Assembly: GCA_009845645.1 (NCBI GenBank)
Contig: VXZF01000222.1
Location: 1-8,295 of the forward strand
Direction: 5' to 3'
DNA: 8,295 bases
From: Gemmatimonadota bacterium
GTDB taxonomy: Bacteria; Latescibacterota; UBA2968; UBA8231
Every line of letters begins with the position of its first letter. Positions within the stretch are counted from its first letter, which is position 1. The notes beneath the pieces are model-generated. The model did no database searches. It was not told the DNA's origin and saw only the letters and a program-made list of their open reading frames with translations. Below, one piece after another: positions 5,324 to 8,295 of the stretch. Made by a program: the position numbers and the translations under genes.

Positions 5324-6940
5324 CTATACGCCCGCGGCCCAGCCATTGCCCCCGGCGCGTACTTTGCCTTCGCTTTTGAGTACCTCCGCGCCGTGAGCAC
5401 CTCCGGCTACCCCTTGAACTACCTGCACTCGATGGCCCATTTCTCTTAGGGTTTGCACAATCGCTGGGTCGATGCCGCGTTTTAGTTCGAGGGGTTCTTG
5501 GGCCTCGGCGTTGAGGCGGGGGGCTGTGGCTGCTCCCAAGGCGGTGGCGTTGAAGTCGATGATGCGCTGTCCGAGTTGGGCACCGACGCTGATGATGCGG
5601 CGACCGCCGGGCAGACCAATGGCCACGTCGCGCTGGGGCAGGCGCAAGATCATGGGGACTACGTTGTTGAGCGGACGCTTGTGTGCAGCTACGGAATTGG
5701 CCCGACCGGGGCGGGGATCCAAACGGCACATGCCGTGGCCCAAAATAATGCCCGTGTCTGGTACGGTGAAACAGGAACCAAAGGCTGCGCCTTGGGTTAT
5801 GGTAATGCCGACGAGATTGCCCTCGGCGTCTGCGGCTGATACGTGCAGGGTTTCGGCCACGGCTGGACCCGAGGCTTCGTACACTTGCTGATCGACCCGC
5901 TCGGGGAATTGCTGCAGAGCTTCGACGCGACCGGCGGCGTAGTCCTTGCTCAGCAAGCGCTCCACTGGCACATCGACGAAATCGGGGTCGCCGATGTAGC
6001 GCAGGCGGTCGCGCCAAGCCTGTTTGACGACTTCGGCTAGCTGGTGCCAGTACAGGGCTTGGTTGTCGGGCACTACGGGCAGGCATTCCAGCATGTGCAG
6101 AATCTGGAGGGCGGAGAGGCAGCCGTTGGGCAGAATTGGCCCGTACACCGGCACATCGCGGTAGGTGATTTGGTACGGCTCGGTCAGGCGCGGCGTAAAA
6201 GCAGCCATATCCTCGCGGGTGAGAGCGCCGCCGCTGGCTTGGACGTAATCGCCGATGGTGCGGCCCAATTCGCCGCCATAAAAGTCGCGCCAACCAGCTT
6301 GAGCCAAACGCGCTAGGGTGCGCTCCATGTCGGGGCGATGCCAAATGTCGTCGGGGTTGGGCAACTCGCCCTGCGGCGCGAGGTGGCTAAACGTTGCGGG
6401 GAAGCGGCGCAGAATGGCTTCTTGGTTGCGGATGGTACTGGCTAGGGCCGGGCCGTAGGGGAAGCCGTCGGCGAGCAGCCCTTGGGCCGGGGCGACAATC
6501 GAGGTCCAAGGCAACTGCCCCCAGCGCTCGTGCAAAAAGCCCATGCCAGCCATTTGGCCGGGGACGGCTACGGACTGGGGGCCGTACACGTTGGCATCGT
6601 CGCGCACGCTACAGGCGTATTCCTTTTCGTTGGTGCACATGTTGTCGCGGCGGGCCGGCAGAATGTCGTACATGTGCTCGTGGGCCGCGGCTGGAGCCAC
6701 GGCATTGGCGTCGAGCGACCAGACGCGGCTGGTGGAACCTTCCAGAACAACCGCTGCCGACATGTAGCCGCCGATGCCGTTGGATTGGGGGGCCAACATG
6801 CAGCAGGCCAGACTAGTGGCTGTGGCCGCATCCATGGCGTTGCCGCCTTGGGCCAATATCTGCGCGCCAATGCGCGCCGCAGCTGGCTGTTGGGCGGACA
6901 CAGCGCCACCGTCGGCTAGTACTTGGTGTCCTTCGATCAT
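5324..6940 (-). CDS. Gamma-glutamyltransferase-fold Ntn-hydrolase, atypical
   Basis: 538 residues, ATG at 6940 with AAGGAG (6947-6952) 6 nt upstream. Overall it follows the GGT pattern: GGAVSAQQP near the N-terminus, GGNAMDAATA (32-41), GIGGYM (55-60), VYGPQSVAVPGQ (118-129), and the autocleavage site before Thr364 (ETLHVSAADAEGN). Self-cleavage would give subunits of about 363 and 175 residues. Catalytic Thr364 and the helper Thr382 (E. coli T391 and T409) and the oxyanion Gly-Gly at 445-446 are kept. Residues that hold the gamma-glutamyl group in E. coli GGT are changed: R114 is Asn79, N411 is Gly384, Q430 is Gly403, D433 is Arg406, and S462-S463 are Asn425-Asn426. The residue after the catalytic Thr is Leu, where Thr or Ser is usual. 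No signal peptide is visible, unlike the periplasmic E. coli enzyme. It is therefore probably an Ntn-hydrolase with a substrate other than glutathione-type gamma-glutamyl compounds. It starts 24 nt after the epimerase stop, so the two are likely co-transcribed. Confidence 0.87.
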   Translation of the reverse strand: MIEGHQVLADGGAVSAQQPAAARIGAQILAQGGNAMDAATATSLACCMLAPQSNGIGGYMSAAVVLEGSTSRVWSLDANAVAPAAAHEHMYDILPARRDNMCTNEKEYACSVRDDANVYGPQSVAVPGQMAGMGFLHERWGQLPWTSIVAPAQGLLADGFPYGPALASTIRNQEAILRRFPATFSHLAPQGELPNPDDIWHRPDMERTLARLAQAGWRDFYGGELGRTIGDYVQASGGALTREDMAAFTPRLTEPYQITYRDVPVYGPILPNGCLSALQILHMLECLPVVPDNQALYWHQLAEVVKQAWRDRLRYIGDPDFVDVPVERLLSKDYAAGRVEALQQFPERVDQQVYEASGPAVAETLHVSAADAEGNLVGITITQGAAFGSCFTVPDTGIILGHGMCRLDPRPGRANSVAAHKRPLNNVVPMILRLPQRDVAIGLPGGRRIISVGAQLGQRIIDFNATALGAATAPRLNAEAQEPLELKRGIDPAIVQTLREMGHRVQVVQGVAGGAHGAEVLKSEGKVRAGGNGWAAGV

Positions 6941-6964
6941 GGGGATCTCCTTCGCACCACTAGG

Positions 6965-7999
6965 CTAGCCAAAGCGCACGCCCGTCGGGATAATCCCCAC
7001 GTCCTCCCCGCGCCGCATGGCCTCAGCCGCGTCGAGGATGCTCGCCAAGTCGTGCTTGGGTTCAAACCCCAACTTTGCCTTGATGTTCGTCAAATCCAGT
7101 TCGAAATAATTCCAATCCGGCCGCCGCGCATCGGCGTAGCCCAGTCCGAAGCGCTCGGCGAGATAGGGCACAGTCTCGCTCCAATCGAACAGCGCGGCCC
7201 CGCCCAGATTGAACACCTCGCCCACGGCCTCGTCGCGCTCCAGCGCCAACACCAGCCCTTGGACGATGTCGCGCACGTCGGCATACACCTGCCGAAAGGG
7301 CCGCCCGTCTGGATTGCGCGAGAGCAAGAATTGCTCCTCGCCCGTCCACAGCGCCTTGATTTGCTCGGCAAAGTCCCCCTCTTGGTCTTTGAATCGCTCG
7401 TACACCGGCCAGAACAAAAACAGATGCGGCAAGCCGTTTGCGTCGAGGAATTCGCCCGGCTCGATAATCGTGGCAAAGCGCGTGGTCACCGAAGGTAGCC
7501 CGAACTGCAAGTGATAGCTCATCACTAGTTCTTCGCCGATCCACTTGGTCAGGAAGTAGGGCATCGTCTGGTAGCGGGCGACTTGGTCTTCGCGGATTGG
7601 CTCTTCAAAGCAGCGGCCGTTGTAGGGATTCTCCCAGTAAATCGCCTCGGTGGAGGCATAGACTAGACGGTGCAGATTGGGCGTCAGCTCGCGGATGGAC
7701 TCTAACACGTTGATGGTGCCCATGCCGTTGATTTCGAGGTATTCGCGGTTGTCGAAGGGGCCGCCAAAGGCTGCGGCAATGTGGTACACTGCATCGACTC
7801 CTTCGACAGCGCGGCGCACGTCGGCGAGATTGCGCAAATCGCCTTCGATGGTTTCGACGCGGTCAAAGCTGTCGAGCTTGTGGGCGCGGCTTTGGTCGCC
7901 GGGATAGACAAACGAGCGGATGTCGTGCCCTTTGTCGAGCAGGGCTTTGGCCAAATTGGCTCCGACGCGGCCGGTGCCGCCGGTGATTAGGATTTTCAC
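6965..7999 (-). CDS. NAD-dependent epimerase/dehydratase (extended SDR family)
   Basis: 344 residues from a GTG at 7997-7999, supported by AGAGGT (8005-8010) 5 nt upstream and by the Rossmann motif beginning at once (MKILITGGTGRVG, Gly7-x-x-Gly10-x-x-Gly13). Asp54 (EGDL) fits the adenine-contacting position. The active site is Ser116-Thr117 (LVYASTEAIY) with Tyr148 and Lys152 in YFLTK, a YxxxK motif with Thr where many members have Ser. Later RFATIIEP and FRQVYADVRDIVQGLVLALE match the C-terminal substrate-binding half of sugar-nucleotide epimerases and related uronate or aldehyde oxidoreductases. Such enzymes oxidise, epimerise or dehydrate sugars with bound NAD(P). The substrate cannot be told from sequence. 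It begins 30 nt after the sugar ABC ATPase stop and ends 24 nt before the GGT-like start, which places it inside a probable catabolic operon. Confidence 0.88.
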   Translation of the reverse strand: MKILITGGTGRVGANLAKALLDKGHDIRSFVYPGDQSRAHKLDSFDRVETIEGDLRNLADVRRAVEGVDAVYHIAAAFGGPFDNREYLEINGMGTINVLESIRELTPNLHRLVYASTEAIYWENPYNGRCFEEPIREDQVARYQTMPYFLTKWIGEELVMSYHLQFGLPSVTTRFATIIEPGEFLDANGLPHLFLFWPVYERFKDQEGDFAEQIKALWTGEEQFLLSRNPDGRPFRQVYADVRDIVQGLVLALERDEAVGEVFNLGGAALFDWSETVPYLAERFGLGYADARRPDWNYFELDLTNIKAKLGFEPKHDLASILDAAEAMRRGEDVGIIPTGVRFG

Positions 8000-8029
8000 G
8001 TTGCACCTCTTTGATAGGGATGAATGGCT

Positions 8030-8295
8030 TTAGCTGGCGCTGGGTAGGGCGCTGGCCAAGAGTTTTTCCGGCGTGGCCTCGGCCCGTGCGTACTCGGCGG
8101 CGATCCGCCCCTCGCGCATCACATACACTCGGTCGCATAGCCCCAGAATTTCGGGTATTTCCGAGGAGAGGACCACGATTGCCAGTCCTTGGCGCGCCAG
8201 CCCGTCCAGCAATTGGTAAATCTCGGCTTTGGCGCCGACGTCGATTCCCCGGGTCGGCTCATCGACGAGCAGCACCCGCAAGTTTTCCTTGAGCA
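8030..8295 (-). CDS. Sugar ABC transporter ATP-binding protein (RbsA/XylG/MglA type), C-terminal part
   Basis: The frame is open to the right edge and ends at TAA 8030-8032, giving the last ~88 residues of a protein usually near 500 aa. It contains Walker B and D-loop of the second nucleotide-binding domain, [16 protein letters not shown], then [13 protein letters not shown] and [25 protein letters not shown]. The SSE-PE segment in place of the switch His is normal for the degenerate second domain of the CUT2 sugar importer ATPases. The protein powers uptake of monosaccharides or related small polyols. The permease and binding-protein genes would be upstream, outside the window, because the next gene here is the epimerase. 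The short 30-nt gap suggests co-transcription with it. Confidence 0.93.
   Translation of the reverse strand, partial: LKENLRVLLVDEPTRGIDVGAKAEIYQLLDGLARQGLAIVVLSSEIPEILGLCDRVYVMREGRIAAEYARAEATPEKLLASALPSAS

Noticed and set aside
5295..6344. Long minus-strand open frame (349 codons) in another frame of the GGT-like gene
   Set aside because: Its translation is dominated by Arg, Pro, Ser and His with no domain pattern, typical of an out-of-frame reading of GC-rich coding DNA; the overlapping GGT frame has clear family motifs.
6923..7498. Plus-strand open frame of 191 codons opposite the epimerase gene
   Set aside because: It is antisense to a well-supported SDR gene and shows no recognisable motif or plausible ribosome binding site.
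1..8295. CRISPR array, IS element, prophage or tRNA
   Set aside because: No regular spaced repeats, transposase or integrase motifs, terminal inverted repeats or cloverleaf sequence were seen. The 22-bp repeats at 5264-5315 have no spacers and are explained by an operator.

Overview
The window looks like chromosomal DNA from an uncultured, probably diderm (Gram-negative-type) bacterium with moderately high GC. The outer-membrane-type Bor-like lipoprotein points to a diderm. The mix of an enolase-superfamily acid-sugar dehydratase, an RbsA/XylG-type sugar ABC ATPase, an atypical gamma-glutamyltransferase-fold protein and a HEAT-repeat protease resembles large-genome environmental phyla such as Planctomycetes, Poribacteria or Latescibacteria. 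That placement is an impression from gene content only. There are no RNA genes, IS elements or CRISPR arrays that I can see.

Left half, plus strand (1-2798). The C-terminal end of an S9-family (prolyl-oligopeptidase-like) alpha/beta hydrolase is followed after 8 nt by a subtilisin-type (S8) protease with no visible signal peptide. Its C-terminal third is a HEAT-like helical repeat array. A 211-nt gap with inverted repeats and a possible promoter precedes a 151-aa Bor-family lipoprotein, which ends in a strong hairpin terminator. That terminator separates the left-hand genes from a convergent minus-strand cluster.

Right half, minus strand (8295 down to 2872). In transcription order there is the C-terminus of a sugar ABC transporter ATPase, an NAD-dependent epimerase/dehydratase, a gamma-glutamyltransferase homologue with most substrate-binding residues replaced, an AAA_14/DUF4143 ATPase, and a galactonate-dehydratase-like enzyme in which the catalytic His is Arg. 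Gaps of about 8-60 nt suggest one catabolic transcription unit: uptake of a sugar-like compound, oxidation or epimerisation, Ntn-hydrolase cleavage, then dehydration. The substrate cannot be named.

The most striking sequence is the 52-bp stretch between the GGT-like gene and the DUF4143 ATPase. On the minus strand it holds a consensus -35 (TTGACA), exactly 17 bp of spacer and a near-consensus -10 (TATCAT). Two long palindromes are interleaved with these elements: a perfect 19-bp one fills the spacer, and a second lies just upstream of the -35. Palindrome centres are 22 bp apart and ATGGGT boxes recur every 22 bp. The predicted transcription start falls on the A of the ATPase ATG, so the mRNA should be leaderless. 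The ATPase carries a winged-helix-like segment, so it may bind this array and repress itself. It looks like an independently controlled cassette placed inside the catabolic operon.
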